64,000 bases of DNA from Acidobacteriota bacterium (GTDB taxonomy: Bacteria > Acidobacteriota > Vicinamibacteria > Vicinamibacterales > SCN-69-37), in the NCBI GenBank assembly GCA_947467605.1, contig CANIII010000006.1:62001-126000 (forward strand), written 5' to 3'. Below, in pieces: positions 10,477-20,116 of the stretch (position 1 is the first letter of the stretch; each line of letters opens with the position of its first letter). Below the pieces are notes generated by a model. The model worked only from the letters and a program-made list of their open reading frames with translations. It did not search any database and was not told where the DNA came from. The translations under genes and the position numbers were made by a program.

Positions 10477-12143
10477 CAGTACCGCCAGCTTGTCAGGTCG
10501 GCGCCCGCCGGCGCGTACTTCGTGATCTGCGTCACCATTTTTCCCATCATCTGGTCGCGCGGTGGGCTGAAGCAGTGTGGCGCCATCGGCTGAAAGAGCG
10601 TCTCGCCCGTCCACTTTGGACCATCGACCTTACGCAGAAACTCGTCGAGCATGTGCACGCCCATGTTGAGGAAGTACGAGTCGGCATCGCCGACGTACAC
10701 ATTCAACTTGTTCGCGAGCTTGGGTCCGAGCGTCTTCCAGTTGGTTTCGAGAATGTTGCGCAGGTCGTAGTGCTCTTTCCAGTACGCGGCGACGGTCTTG
10801 TTGATGGTGCCGGTCTGCTTGTCCCAGATGCGCTGCGGGTATCCGTCAGCGCCGACCGGGCCGTATGTCGCTTCCCAGATATCCCATTGGCCGCCTGACC
10901 GTGATTTGTCGCCCTGCACGAGTTCGAACCAGTTTTCATCTTTCATCATCGACATGATGTTGCCGTCTGGACGACGCTGGTTGGGACGCTCGATCTTCAT
11001 CCAGCCTTTGTCGACGAAATACGCGTTGTCGTCGCCGTAAATGTTGACGATCTGGTGATACCGGAAGTCGACGCCGTCGGGGCAGGTGGAGAACACACCG
11101 CCGTAGAAGTCTGGATAGAAGATCTGATGTGCGAGCGAGATCCACCCGCCGGTCGATCCGCCGGTCAGCATGCGCGCCCACGGCTCGCGAATCACGCGGA
11201 ACTTCGTCTCCACTGCCGGCAGGAGTTCCTGCATGATTGCGTCACCGTAGGGCCCGTTGTTTGCGGAGTTCACGCCGTACGAGTCGTCGTAGTACGGCGA
11301 CGGATGCTGCAACTGCACATTGATCATGCGCGGCTGCGGTCCAGTCGGCGGCGCCGGTGTCGCGCCGCGGCCGCGATTGCCCCCCGCACCGCCACCGCGC
11401 GGGAAGTGTCCCTGCACGTAGTTGATCGGGTACTTGACATTCGGGTGTGCCGCGTAACCATCAGGCAGCGTCACGATGGCGCCGAGATACATGGGCTGGC
11501 CCCACCACTTCGTGAGGATGGCACTCTGAATCTTGATGAACTTGACGTTCTCCGTGTCGACGGCCGGCGCGATCGGCGGAATCACATTCGCGGCCGACAG
11601 CGCGATGGTCGTCGAGGCAGCCGGGTCCCAGTGAATCTGCACGGGCGTACCGGTGATGTTGCCCGGCGAGATTTTCCAATTCTGCCCCTCCCATTGGTCT
11701 TGATGGAGCCAGACTGTATGTCCATCCGCGCGTGCGAACTTTGTATAGACGTTCACGAATGCCTGCGCCCAGTAGTCGCCCGCAGGTAAGTCCTTCAGGC
11801 TTTTGACGGGATAGCCCAGCGTCGAAGCGTCAATCGTTGCCGCCGCACCGGGCGCGAGCGCGTCGATGTTGGCGCCAAAAAGCGGGACGCCGGTGGTGTC
11901 GGTCTGTTGAATAGGGGCGCGGTCGTTCGTTTTGCTGATCGCGACGTAGACGCGGCCGGTGATGGGGCCGGTGTGTGCCGTGGCGGGGAAGCTGATGGCG
12001 AACTTCGGCCCGGTGGTTGGGCGCTGCGCGAGCAGCGTGACACGCGGTGTCAGCGCCAGGGCGCCAGCCGCAAATACGATCGCTGTGCCGAGGCCGGCGC
12101 CCAGTCGGGCGAGTCGCCGCGAACGAACCATTGAGAAGGTCAT
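10476..12143 (-). CDS. Secreted alpha/beta-hydrolase-fold esterase
   Basis: About 555 residues from the ATG chosen at 12143 (ATGs at 12152 and 12131 are also possible; longer versions would run into the divergent gene). It starts with a basic, hydrophobic signal peptide ending near LLAQ. An N-terminal beta domain of about 150 residues precedes an esterase domain with nucleophile motif GGSTGGW. A glycine/arginine-rich insert (RGGGAGGNRGRG) sits in the middle and a histidine near the C-terminus (MAPHCFSPP) could be catalytic. The general type is the esterase D/enterochelin-esterase-like family. First gene of the operon with the two GT-C-like proteins; a role in trimming or deacylating exported glycans is possible but unproven. 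Confidence 0.72.
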   Translation of the reverse strand: MTFSMVRSRRLARLGAGLGTAIVFAAGALALTPRVTLLAQRPTTGPKFAISFPATAHTGPITGRVYVAISKTNDRAPIQQTDTTGVPLFGANIDALAPGAAATIDASTLGYPVKSLKDLPAGDYWAQAFVNVYTKFARADGHTVWLHQDQWEGQNWKISPGNITGTPVQIHWDPAASTTIALSAANVIPPIAPAVDTENVKFIKIQSAILTKWWGQPMYLGAIVTLPDGYAAHPNVKYPINYVQGHFPRGGGAGGNRGRGATPAPPTGPQPRMINVQLQHPSPYYDDSYGVNSANNGPYGDAIMQELLPAVETKFRVIREPWARMLTGGSTGGWISLAHQIFYPDFYGGVFSTCPDGVDFRYHQIVNIYGDDNAYFVDKGWMKIERPNQRRPDGNIMSMMKDENWFELVQGDKSRSGGQWDIWEATYGPVGADGYPQRIWDKQTGTINKTVAAYWKEHYDLRNILETNWKTLGPKLANKLNVYVGDADSYFLNMGVHMLDEFLRKVDGPKWTGETLFQPMAPHCFSPPRDQMMGKMVTQITKYAPAGADLTSWRY

Positions 12144-12177
12144 TGCCGCCATATGGCCGCATGGTAGCATCCCGGCC

Positions 12178-13260
12178 ATGCGTGCATTTCGACCCCGCGT
12201 GATGGCCCCGCTGGTGCTGATGGTTGGACTGCTGGTCGGGAGTGGACCATGGTTGACGGCCCATGCGTTCGACACGCCAGCGCGCCTGACCGACGCCGAG
12301 TTCTGGAAGCTGACCGTCGACATTTCAGAGCCGAATGGTCAGTTCCAGTCAGACAACCTCCTGTCGAATGAGATGGGATTCCAGACGATCATTCCGGATC
12401 TCAAGAAGATGGTGAAGTCTGGCGTCTACATGGGCGTCGGCCCCGAACAGAACTTCACCTACATCGCCGCGCTGCAGCCGAAGATGGTCTTCATCACCGA
12501 CATCCGTCGCGGCAACTTGGAACTGCACCTGATGTACAAGGCGCTGTTCGAGATGGCCACCGACCGCGCCGATTTTGTGGGTATGCTCTTTTCCAAGAAG
12601 CGGCCCGAGGGGCTGACAGTCGACTCGCCGGTCGGGCAGATCTTCACCAAATACGATGCGGCGCCCATCAGCGCCGAGGCCTACGACAACACGTGGAAGC
12701 GGATCGTCGACCATCTCACCAAGTCGCCGCACACCTTCCCGTTGGCCACGGACGACATTGACGGAATCAAGTACGTGTTCGACGCCTTCTACACGTACGG
12801 CACGGCGCTCAATTACCGCTCGAGTGGCGGCAGCATCGGGGCGGGCGGCAACTACGCCACCTACGAGGCGCTGATGATCACCAATGACGGGGCGGGGGCC
12901 GAGCGGAGTTACCTTGCCAGCGACGAACTCTTCAAGGTCATTAAAGATCTAGAAACAAAGAACTTACTTGTTCCTACGGTTGGTAACTTTGCCGGTCCGA
13001 AGGCGTTGCGCGCCGTGGGCAAGTACATCCGCGAGCACGGTGAGTCCGTGCAGGCGTTCTACTTGTCGAACGTCGAGGACTACCTCACGGGCGGACTCTG
13101 GCAGCAGTTCTGTAACAATGTTGCCAGCCTGCCGCTCACCGAGGCCAGCACGTTCATATTCGGTGCCCGCGGTAACGGTGGCGGTCGCGGTGGCGGTCTG
13201 GCCTCGTGGTACCGGCCGATGATGAAGGACGTCAAGGACTACAACTGCAAGGCGGAATAG
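12178..13260 (+). CDS. Secreted conserved protein of unknown function
   Basis: 360 residues starting at ATG 12178. Residues 1-30 form a classical signal peptide ending LTAHA. The mature part contains FWKLTVDISEP, LLSNEMGFQTIIPDL, GVYMGVGPEQNFTYI and KMVFITDIRRGNLELHLMYK, a pattern I associate with a conserved bacterial family without assigned function. The order of a glycine loop followed by DIRRGN is reminiscent of a SAM-binding methyltransferase fold, but the protein looks exported, so this is uncertain. A glycine-rich tract lies near the C-terminus. Divergent from the esterase with only ~35 bp between them, so both promoters must overlap. Confidence 0.65.
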   Translation: MRAFRPRVMAPLVLMVGLLVGSGPWLTAHAFDTPARLTDAEFWKLTVDISEPNGQFQSDNLLSNEMGFQTIIPDLKKMVKSGVYMGVGPEQNFTYIAALQPKMVFITDIRRGNLELHLMYKALFEMATDRADFVGMLFSKKRPEGLTVDSPVGQIFTKYDAAPISAEAYDNTWKRIVDHLTKSPHTFPLATDDIDGIKYVFDAFYTYGTALNYRSSGGSIGAGGNYATYEALMITNDGAGAERSYLASDELFKVIKDLETKNLLVPTVGNFAGPKALRAVGKYIREHGESVQAFYLSNVEDYLTGGLWQQFCNNVASLPLTEASTFIFGARGNGGGRGGGLASWYRPMMKDVKDYNCKAE

Positions 13261-13333
13261 GCGCCTGGCGCCTGCGCTGCTTCGGTCTTATGACCAAACA
13301 AAAAATAATGGCACCGAGCTTGCGTAACGGTTG

Positions 13334-13362
13334 TTGACGCGCTCCGGTTCAGGTGTTATTCT
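13334..13362 (+). promoter_or_regulatory. Sigma-70-type promoter for the str/S10 superoperon
   Basis: TTGACG (13334-13339), a 17-bp spacer and TATTCT (13357-13362) form a near-consensus promoter, with A-rich sequence upstream at 13295-13310 that could act as an UP element. Transcription would start near 13369, giving a leader of about 280 bases before rpsL. Confidence 0.75.
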
Positions 13363-13648
13363 CGCAAGGTTGTTTCGGGCTCTAGGACACCCTATCTAGA
13401 GTCCCCGCCAGAAGCGGAAAGCAGGCTTCCAGGCAGTTTCCGCGCGACCGGCGCGCCGATCTTTTATGGATCGCGCTTCCCGGCAGCCACCGCTGATTTC
13501 AGCAATAGGGAAAAAGTTTCAAGTGCCGGCCCGCAAGGTCCCAAGGCTTGAAACGCACTAAGCGCCAAGTGCGCAGCGATGCCAGGGCATCGCTCAGCCG
13601 TGCGCTCGTTGCACAGACTTTTGAAATACGGGTTGAGGAATCAAAACG
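13363..13648 (+). promoter_or_regulatory. Long structured 5' leader of rpsL
   Basis: No coding region is convincing here. Several inverted repeats can be seen: CTCTAG/CTAGAG around 13380-13402, GTTTCAAG/CTTGAAAC around 13515-13557, and a perfect 8-bp stem AGCGATGC/GCATCGCT around 13575-13595. The rpsL ribosome-binding site GAGGA lies just before the ATG. A leader this long ahead of ribosomal genes suggests regulation by attenuation or ribosomal-protein binding, which is inference; the classical S7 site in other bacteria is between rpsL and rpsG instead. Confidence 0.45.
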
Positions 13649-14026
13649 ATGCCGACAATTAGCCAACTGGTTCGAAGCGGACGCGACAAGGTTCTGACCA
13701 AGACCAAGAGCCCGGCGCTGCAGAGCAGCCCGCAAAAACGTGGCGTGTGCGTGCGCGTCTTCACACAGACCCCGAAGAAACCGAACTCGGCGCTCCGTAA
13801 GGTGGCCCGTGTGCGGTTGACCAACGGCATCGAAGTGACGACCTATATTCCGGGCGTCGGTCACAACCTTCAGGAGCACTCGCTGGTGCTCATCCGCGGC
13901 GGCCGAGTCAAGGATCTGCCTGGTGTGCGTTATCACGTGGTGCGCGGCACGCTCGATACCGTTGGTGTCGCGGGCCGTATGCAGGGTCGTTCGAAGTACG
14001 GCGCGAAGCGCCCGAAGAAAGCGTAA
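13649..14026 (+). CDS. rpsL: 30S ribosomal protein S12
   Basis: 125 residues, normal length for S12, a decoding-centre protein of the small subunit. The signature [16 protein letters not shown] and the loop [27 protein letters not shown] (split here only by description) are intact. The lysines where streptomycin-resistance mutations arise (PKKPNS and GGRVKDLP contexts) carry the wild-type residues. First gene of the superoperon, 16 bp before rpsG, with a GAGGA ribosome-binding site. Confidence 0.98.
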   Translation: MPTISQLVRSGRDKVLTKTKSPALQSSPQKRGVCVRVFTQTPKKPNSALRKVARVRLTNGIEVTTYIPGVGHNLQEHSLVLIRGGRVKDLPGVRYHVVRGTLDTVGVAGRMQGRSKYGAKRPKKA

Positions 14027-14041
14027 GGCGAGGAATCTTTT

Positions 14042-14515
14042 ATGCCGCGTAGACGAGAGATTGCGAAACGGGAAGTGCCGGCTGATCCGATTTACGGCAG
14101 CCAGCTGGTGACCAAGTTCATCAGCACGATCATGAAGGACGGCAAGCGGTCCACGGCCGAGCGCATCATGTACAAGGCCCTGTCGATCGTGCAGGAAAAG
14201 ACGGGCGACGAGCCGGTCAAGACCTTCAAGAAGGCGATCGAGAACGCCAAGCCGAGCCTCGAAGTGAAGTCGCGCCGCGTTGGCGGTAGCAACTATCAGG
14301 TCCCGGTCGAAGTGAACCCGAACCGTCGTCTGTCGCTCGCGATCCGCTGGGTCGTCAGCTACGCCGCGGAACGCGCCGATGGCAAGACGGCGCAGGAAAA
14401 GCTCGCCAACGAATTCATGGATGCCGCCAATATGCGCGGTGGTGCCGTGAAGAAGCGCGAAGACACTCACCGAATGGCCGAAGCCAACAAGGCGTTCGCC
14501 CACTACCGCTGGTAA
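14042..14515 (+). CDS. rpsG: 30S ribosomal protein S7
   Basis: 157 residues, the standard length. S7 nucleates assembly of the 30S head by binding 16S r[21 protein letters not shown] at the N-terminus and the [14 protein letters not shown] segment are diagnostic. It sits between rpsL and fusA as in the str operon. The short rpsL-rpsG gap leaves little room for the S7 autoregulatory RNA known from Escherichia coli. Confidence 0.98.
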   Translation: MPRRREIAKREVPADPIYGSQLVTKFISTIMKDGKRSTAERIMYKALSIVQEKTGDEPVKTFKKAIENAKPSLEVKSRRVGGSNYQVPVEVNPNRRLSLAIRWVVSYAAERADGKTAQEKLANEFMDAANMRGGAVKKREDTHRMAEANKAFAHYRW

Positions 14516-14530
14516 GGACGACGACGCATC

Positions 14531-16636
14531 ATGGCTCGCACCATTCCACTTAATCGTTTTCGCAACATCGGCATCTGTGCCCACATCGATGCCGGCAAGA
14601 CGACGACGACTGAGCGCATTCTGTTTTACACAGGCATCACCTACAAGATCGGTGAAGTTCATGAAGGCACGGCCGTCATGGACTGGATGGAACAGGAACA
14701 GGAGCGCGGTATTACGATCACGTCGGCCGCGACGACCTGCACTTGGCGCGATCAGCGCATCAACATCATCGACACCCCGGGCCACGTCGACTTCACGGCT
14801 GAAGTGGAACGTTCGCTGCGCGTGCTCGATGGCGCGTGCGCGGTGTTCGACTCGGTGGCCGGCGTTGAACCGCAGTCCGAAACCGTGTGGCGCCAGGCCG
14901 ACAAGTATCGCGTGCCGCGCATTTGCTTCGTGAACAAGATGGATCGTATCGGCGCGAACTTCCTGCGCACCTACGAACAGATCCAGTCGAAGCTCCAGGC
15001 CAACCCGGTCGCACTGCATCTGCCGATCGGCATCGAAGAGAACTACCTCGGCGTCGTCGACCTCATCAAGATGAAGGCGATCGTCTGGCGTGATGACGCG
15101 ATGGGCTCGGCTTACACGGTCGAAGAGATCCCCGCGGACATGCTCGACGAAGCGAAGAAGTACCGCGAGATCCTGATCGAAAAGGTCAGCGAAGCCGACG
15201 ACAAGATTCTCGAGAAGTACATGCACGGCCAGGAGATCTCGGAAGAAGAGATCAAGGCGGCACTGCGCAAGCGCACGATCAACTCCGTGCTCGATGAGAA
15301 GACGGTGTTCGTGCCGGTCATCTGCGGTTCGGCCTTCAAGAACAAGGGCGTGCAACTGCTCCTCGACGCGATCGTGGATTACCTCCCCTCGCCGATGGAT
15401 GTGCCGGACGTGACGGGTATTGATCCGAACGGTGCCGAGGGTGCCACGCTGACCCGCGCCGCGAAAGACGATGCGCCGATGTCGTCACTCGCGTTCAAGA
15501 TCATGACCGACCCGTTTGTCGGTCAGCTCACGTTCCTCCGCGTCTACTCGGGCACGCTGACGTCGGGCATGGCCGTCTACAACTCGACCAAGCAGCGCAC
15601 GGACCGTATCGGTCGACTTCTGAAGATGCACGCGAACAAGCGCGAAGACATCAAGGAAGTGCTCGCCGGCGACATCGCGGCGGCGGTCGGTTTGAAGTCG
15701 GTCTCGACGGGCGACACGATCTGCGAAGAGAAGACGGCGATCATTCTCGAAGCGATGGACTTCCCCGAACCGGTGATCTCGCTCGCGATCGAGCCGAAGA
15801 CCAAGGTGGACCAGGAAAAGCTCGGCATGGGTCTGGCGAAGCTGATGGCCGAAGATCCGACGTTCCGCGTCAAGACCGATACGGAAACGGGTCAGGTCGT
15901 CATTGCCGGCATGGGCGAGTTGCACCTCGAAATCATCGTCGATCGCCTGAAGCGCGAATTTGGCGTGGAAGCGACCGTCGGCGCACCGCAGGTGGCCTAC
16001 AAGGAAACGATCACGCGCGCCTCGGAAGGCGAAGGCAAGTACATCAAGCAGACGGGTGGCCGCGGTCAGTACGGTCACGCGAAGATTCGTCTCATCCCGC
16101 GCAAGCCGGGTGAAGGCTATCTGTTTGAGAACGAAACCGTCGGCGGAACGGTGCCGAAGGAATTCATCAAGCCGATCGACATGGGCATTCGCGAGGCTAT
16201 GACGACGGGCGTCATCGCGGGCTATCCGATCGACGACGTGCTGATCGAGTTGTATGACGGTTCGTACCACGACGTCGACTCGAACGAAATGGCGTTCAAG
16301 ATTGCCGGTTCGATGGCGTTCAAGGATGCCGCGAAGCGCGCCCATCCCGTGCTGCTCGAACCGATCATGCGCGTGGAAGTGACGGTGCCTGAAGAGTACA
16401 TGGGCGACGTCATCGGCAACCTCACGGGCCGTCGCGGCCATCTGCAGTCGATGGAAGCACGTGGCGGAACTCAGATCATTAACTCTCGGGTGCCGTTGTC
16501 CGAGATGTTCGGCTACTCGACTGACCTCCGGTCCCGCACGCAGGGCCGCGGTTCCTACTCGATGCACTTCGATCGGTACGAGCCGGCGCCGAACTCGGTG
16601 AGCGAAGCAGTTATTGCGAAAGTGCAGGGCAAATAA
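14531..16636 (+). CDS. fusA: Elongation factor G (canonical copy)
   Basis: 701 residues. EF-G is the GTPase that drives ribosomal translocation and, with RRF, recycling. All GTP-binding motifs are canonical: AHIDAGKTT (G1), RGITITSAA (G2), DTPGHVDF (G3, with the catalytic His), NKMD (G4) and GSAFKN (G5). Domain IV tip [13 protein letters not shown] is present. The stop overlaps the rpsJ start by one base (TAATG). This is the housekeeping copy, in contrast with the divergent paralogue at 49821-51920. No tuf gene follows it. Confidence 0.98.
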   Translation: MARTIPLNRFRNIGICAHIDAGKTTTTERILFYTGITYKIGEVHEGTAVMDWMEQEQERGITITSAATTCTWRDQRINIIDTPGHVDFTAEVERSLRVLDGACAVFDSVAGVEPQSETVWRQADKYRVPRICFVNKMDRIGANFLRTYEQIQSKLQANPVALHLPIGIEENYLGVVDLIKMKAIVWRDDAMGSAYTVEEIPADMLDEAKKYREILIEKVSEADDKILEKYMHGQEISEEEIKAALRKRTINSVLDEKTVFVPVICGSAFKNKGVQLLLDAIVDYLPSPMDVPDVTGIDPNGAEGATLTRAAKDDAPMSSLAFKIMTDPFVGQLTFLRVYSGTLTSGMAVYNSTKQRTDRIGRLLKMHANKREDIKEVLAGDIAAAVGLKSVSTGDTICEEKTAIILEAMDFPEPVISLAIEPKTKVDQEKLGMGLAKLMAEDPTFRVKTDTETGQVVIAGMGELHLEIIVDRLKREFGVEATVGAPQVAYKETITRASEGEGKYIKQTGGRGQYGHAKIRLIPRKPGEGYLFENETVGGTVPKEFIKPIDMGIREAMTTGVIAGYPIDDVLIELYDGSYHDVDSNEMAFKIAGSMAFKDAAKRAHPVLLEPIMRVEVTVPEEYMGDVIGNLTGRRGHLQSMEARGGTQIINSRVPLSEMFGYSTDLRSRTQGRGSYSMHFDRYEPAPNSVSEAVIAKVQGK

Positions 16637-16971
16637 TGGCCACTCCGTTTTCAGACAAGATCCGTATCCGCCTCAAGGCATACGACTACCGCCTGCTGGA
16701 CCAGTCGACGACTGAAATTGTCGACACGGCGAAGCGCACCGGCGCCCGCCTGGCCGGTCCGGTGCCGCTGCCGACCGAGAAGAACAAGTGGACGGTGTTG
16801 CGATCGCCGCACGTCGACAAGAAGTCGCGTGAGCAGTTTGAGATCCGCACGCACAAACGGCTGATCGACATCTTTGAGCCGACCCCGCAGACGGTGGACG
16901 CGCTGATGAAGCTCGATCTGCCCGCCGGCGTCGACGTCGAGATCAAGGCGTTCGGCAAGGAGCACAAATAA
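16636..16971 (+). CDS. rpsJ: 30S ribosomal protein S10
   Basis: 111 residues, slightly longer than the usual ~103; the extra residues are at the N-terminus. S10 is a 30S head protein and also the NusE partner of NusB in antitermination. [20 protein letters not shown] is the family signature. The ATG at 16636 overlaps the fusA TAA. In many bacteria tuf lies between these genes; here S10 is directly and translationally coupled to EF-G. Confidence 0.97.
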   Translation: MATPFSDKIRIRLKAYDYRLLDQSTTEIVDTAKRTGARLAGPVPLPTEKNKWTVLRSPHVDKKSREQFEIRTHKRLIDIFEPTPQTVDALMKLDLPAGVDVEIKAFGKEHK

Positions 16972-16974
16972 GCC

Positions 16975-17652
16975 ATGGTCACCGGCATCATTGGACGCAA
17001 AGTCGGCATGACGCAGGTCTTCCTGCCTGACGGCACAGTTGTTCCGGCGACGGTCATCAAGGCCGGCCCGTGTGTCGTTGTGCAGGCAAAGACGAAGCAG
17101 ACGGATGGCTACGAGGCGGTGCAGTTGGGCCTCGTCGATGCCACCCCGTCGAAGGAAAACAAGGCGACGACCGGCCACTTCAAGAAGGCTGGCGTGCCCC
17201 CGACCCGTATTCGTCGCGAGATGACGGTCAAGGCCGGCGGCGATCTGCCGAAGGCGGGCGATCAGATCCTCGTGGATATCTTCAAGGCCGGCGAGAAGGT
17301 CGACGTGATCGCTACCAGCCGCGGTAAGGGTTTCCAGGGCGTGGTCAAGCGCCACGGATTCGCCGGCGGCGCGGCCACGCACGGTTCGATGTTCCATCGC
17401 GCGCCGGGTTCGATCGGTGCGTCGTCGTTCCCGTCGCGAGTCGTCAAGGGCATGCGTGCCGCAGGCCGCATGGGTGCGGATCGTGTGACCACGCACAACC
17501 TCCGAATCGTGAGCGTGGACGCGGGCAATCATCTGCTCGTGCTGCGCGGTGCGGTTCCCGGGGCGCCGAACGGTGTGGTGATTGTGCGCCACGCGCTCAA
17601 GCCCAAGAAGGATCCTCAGCCGCAGGTTGAGAAGAAGAAGGGCAAGAAGTAG
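16975..17652 (+). CDS. rplC: 50S ribosomal protein L3
   Basis: 225 residues, a usual length with a short lysine-rich C-terminal tail. L3 is an early assembly protein near the peptidyl transferase centre. [16 protein letters not shown] at the start and [13 protein letters not shown] plus [12 protein letters not shown] in the centre are diagnostic. It begins 4 bp after the rpsJ stop. Confidence 0.98.
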   Translation: MVTGIIGRKVGMTQVFLPDGTVVPATVIKAGPCVVVQAKTKQTDGYEAVQLGLVDATPSKENKATTGHFKKAGVPPTRIRREMTVKAGGDLPKAGDQILVDIFKAGEKVDVIATSRGKGFQGVVKRHGFAGGAATHGSMFHRAPGSIGASSFPSRVVKGMRAAGRMGADRVTTHNLRIVSVDAGNHLLVLRGAVPGAPNGVVIVRHALKPKKDPQPQVEKKKGKK

Positions 17653-17654
17653 CC

Positions 17655-18275
17655 ATGAAACTCGATGTTGTGAACGCGGAGAAGCAGACGGTCGGTTCGG
17701 TCGACCTGAATGACGCCCTCTTCGGGGGACGCGTCAAGCAGGATCTGATCTGGGCCTCCGTGGTCCGGCAGAACGCCGGGGAACGTCGCGGCACGCACGC
17801 GAGCAAGAACCGCGCGCTCGTCAGCGGCAGCGGCAAGAAGCCGTATGCACAGAAGGGGACAGGACGTCCGCAGGTCGGTTCGTCGCGCACCCCGCTCTGG
17901 CGGCACGGTGGCACGGTGTTCGGACCGCAGCCGCGCAGCTATGCATTCACGGCGCCCAAGAAGGTTGAGCGCGCCGGTTTGCGTGAAGCGCTGGCCTCCA
18001 AGCTCCAGGCCGGCGTCGTCATCGTCGTCGATCAGTTGAAGGCAGCGGAGAAGAAGACCAAGGTCACGGCGTCCCTGTTGCAGAAGCTGGGCGCGAAGGG
18101 CAAGACGCTCGTGGTGGATGTGGCGTTCGATGACAACTTCACGTTTTCGGCGCGCAACATCGCCGGCGTGCGGATTGTGGCGAGCGGCCGTCTGACGGCG
18201 CGCGATGTGATGGACACGAACACGGTCATCGCCACGCGCGCGGCTGTTGAGCGGTTGCAGGAGGTGCTGGGATGA
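17655..18275 (+). CDS. rplD: 50S ribosomal protein L4
   Basis: 206 residues, standard length. L4 lines the peptide exit tunnel and in some bacteria represses its own operon. The tunnel loop GKKPYAQKGTGRPQVGSSRT and GTVFGPQPRSY are recognisable. It overlaps the rplW start by 4 bp (ATGA), indicating coupling. Confidence 0.97.
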   Translation: MKLDVVNAEKQTVGSVDLNDALFGGRVKQDLIWASVVRQNAGERRGTHASKNRALVSGSGKKPYAQKGTGRPQVGSSRTPLWRHGGTVFGPQPRSYAFTAPKKVERAGLREALASKLQAGVVIVVDQLKAAEKKTKVTASLLQKLGAKGKTLVVDVAFDDNFTFSARNIAGVRIVASGRLTARDVMDTNTVIATRAAVERLQEVLG

Positions 18276-18562
18276 AAGTTACGGACGTCATCCGTCGGCC
18301 GTTGATCACAGAGAAGACGTCGATGGCCCGCGAAGCGAGCCAGACGATCGTGTTCGAAGTGCACAAGGCCGCGACGAAGATCGATATCAAACACGCGGTC
18401 GAGAAGTTGTTCGGCGCCAAAGTGGCGACCGTGAAGACCTCGATTACGCACGGCAAGATGAAGCGCCAGGGCCGGTTCGAAGGCCAGCGTTCGGACTGGA
18501 AAAAGGCCTGGGTCCGTCTGCGCGAAGGCGAAAAAGTGCCTGATTTCCTGGAAGGGGCGTAA
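18272..18562 (+). CDS. rplW: 50S ribosomal protein L23
   Basis: 96 residues, standard length. L23 lies at the tunnel exit and is the docking site for trigger factor and SRP. VIRRPLITEKTSMARE at the N-terminus and the FEVHKAATKIDIKHAVEKLF helix are typical. Start codon overlaps the L4 stop. Confidence 0.97.
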   Translation: MKVTDVIRRPLITEKTSMAREASQTIVFEVHKAATKIDIKHAVEKLFGAKVATVKTSITHGKMKRQGRFEGQRSDWKKAWVRLREGEKVPDFLEGA

Positions 18563-18568
18563 TCGGTC

Positions 18569-19393
18569 ATGGCGATTCGTAGTTACAAGCCCACCTCGCC
18601 CGCGCGGCGTTTCTACAGCGTGCAGACGTTCGACGAGATCACCTCGACGACGCCGCACAAGCCGCTTGTCGAGACGTTGAAGCGCACCGGTGGACGCAAC
18701 AATCACGGCGAACTGACGTCGTGGTGGCGCGGCGGCGGTCACAAGCGCGCCTACCGCATCATCGATTTCAAACGCGACAAGGTCGGCATTCCGGCCAAGG
18801 TCTCCACGATTGAATACGATCCGAACCGTTCGGCGAACATTGCCCTGCTGACGTATGCCGACGGCGAAAAGCGCTACATCCTGCATCCAGTTGGCCTGAA
18901 GGTGGGCGATCCGGTGTTGTCGGGGGCTAACGCTGACATTCTTCCGGGCAACTGCATGCCGTTGAAAAACGTGCCGCAGGCCACGATCATTCACAACGTC
19001 GAGCTGAAGCCCGGCAAGGGCGGTCAGATTGCCCGGTCGGCCGGCTCGAGCGTGCAACTGGTCGCCAAAGAGGGCGCGTTTGCTTCGGTCAAGATGCCGT
19101 CTGGCGAAATCCGGCTCATCAACATCGAGTGCTTCGCGACGATTGGTCAGGTCGGCAATCTGGATCACGAAAAGATTTCGATCGGCAAGGCTGGTCGTCA
19201 GCGTTGGCTCGGTCAGCGTCCGCACGTGCGCGGCGTCGTCATGAACCCAGTGGACCATCCGCACGGCGGTGGTGAAGGCAAGACTTCAGGCGGTCGTCAT
19301 CCGGTATCGCCGTGGGGCCAGCCGACCAAGGGTTACAAGACGCGTCGCAACAAGGCGACGAGCCGCTTCATTCTCCAGCGGAGGAAGAAATAA
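18569..19393 (+). CDS. rplB: 50S ribosomal protein L2
   Basis: 274 residues, standard length. L2 bridges the subunits and supports the peptidyl transferase centre. The universally conserved C-terminal segment around [16 protein letters not shown], with the key histidine, is intact, as are [20 protein letters not shown] and the RRNKAT end. Six bp after rplW. Confidence 0.98.
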   Translation: MAIRSYKPTSPARRFYSVQTFDEITSTTPHKPLVETLKRTGGRNNHGELTSWWRGGGHKRAYRIIDFKRDKVGIPAKVSTIEYDPNRSANIALLTYADGEKRYILHPVGLKVGDPVLSGANADILPGNCMPLKNVPQATIIHNVELKPGKGGQIARSAGSSVQLVAKEGAFASVKMPSGEIRLINIECFATIGQVGNLDHEKISIGKAGRQRWLGQRPHVRGVVMNPVDHPHGGGEGKTSGGRHPVSPWGQPTKGYKTRRNKATSRFILQRRKK

Positions 19394-19396
19394 GCC

Positions 19397-19708
19397 ATGG
19401 GTCGTTCACTGAAAAAAGGACCGTTCATTGACGTCCACCTGATTGAAAAGGTGGAAGCGATGAACCACGAAAGTGAAAAGAAGGTCATCAAGACCTGGTC
19501 ACGTCGCTCGACCGTGGTACCGGAGATGGTGGGCCACACGATTGCGGTGCACAACGGGAAGAAGTTCATCCCGGTTTACGTGACGGAAAACATGGTCGGG
19601 CAGAAGCTCGGTGAGTTCTCGCCGACGCGCACGTTCAAGGGCCACACGACGAAAGCCGAAAAGGCTGCGCAGGTTGGTCCGGCGGCAGCGCCAGGCGGTA
19701 AGGGCTAA
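19397..19708 (+). CDS. rpsS: 30S ribosomal protein S19
   Basis: 103 residues; the core is about 90 with a short alanine/glycine-rich C-terminal extension. S19 binds 16S rRNA in the 30S head with S13. [20 protein letters not shown] and [20 protein letters not shown] are diagnostic. Lies 3 bp after rplB. Confidence 0.97.
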   Translation: MGRSLKKGPFIDVHLIEKVEAMNHESEKKVIKTWSRRSTVVPEMVGHTIAVHNGKKFIPVYVTENMVGQKLGEFSPTRTFKGHTTKAEKAAQVGPAAAPGGKG

Positions 19709-19711
19709 GTC

Positions 19712-20113
19712 ATGGTGCACTCACAGGCCACCTCCAAGTACATTCGCACGTCGGCCCAGAAGGCCGGACTCGTGCTCGATCTGATTCGCGGTAAGGAAGT
19801 CAACGCGGCCCTGGCCACGTTGCAGTTCACGCGGAAGATGATCGCGAAAGACATCGAGAAGGTGCTGCGGTCGGCGATCGCCAACGCGCAGCAGAAGGAC
19901 GGATACGGCGGCGACGTGGAGCGGTTGTTCGTGTCGGCGTGTTTCGCCGATCAGGGCCCGAGCATGAAGCGTGTGCGCCCTGCCCCGATGGGCCGCGCGT
20001 TCCGCGTGGTCAAGCGCACCGCGCATTTGACGGTGGCGGTGGCTGAGCGTCCGGCGAAGGCCATGCGTGCCGCGACAGAGCCGACGGCTCGCGCGAAGAA
20101 GAAGGCGGAGTAA
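19712..20113 (+). CDS. rplV: 50S ribosomal protein L22
   Basis: 133 residues, with a C-terminal extension of roughly 20 basic and alanine-rich residues beyond the ~110-residue core. L22 forms the tunnel constriction together with L4. RTSAQKAGLVLDLIRGKEV and the beta-hairpin RVRPAPMGRAFRVVKR are recognisable; the hairpin is where macrolide-resistance changes occur in other bacteria and looks wild type here. Confidence 0.97.
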   Translation: MVHSQATSKYIRTSAQKAGLVLDLIRGKEVNAALATLQFTRKMIAKDIEKVLRSAIANAQQKDGYGGDVERLFVSACFADQGPSMKRVRPAPMGRAFRVVKRTAHLTVAVAERPAKAMRAATEPTARAKKKAE

Positions 20114-20116
20114 CAG

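Noticed and set aside
13499-15355. Long open frame on the minus strand opposite rpsL, rpsG and fusA
   Set aside because: It mirrors highly conserved ribosomal genes; its composition (very rich in His, Arg, Asp, Leu) is the typical antisense artefact of GC-rich codons. Similar artefacts lie opposite fusA (15485-16567), rplW/rplB (18032-19264), secY (25527-26816), the sugar cassette (43257-44327, 45822-46781) and the EF-G paralogue (50595-51785).
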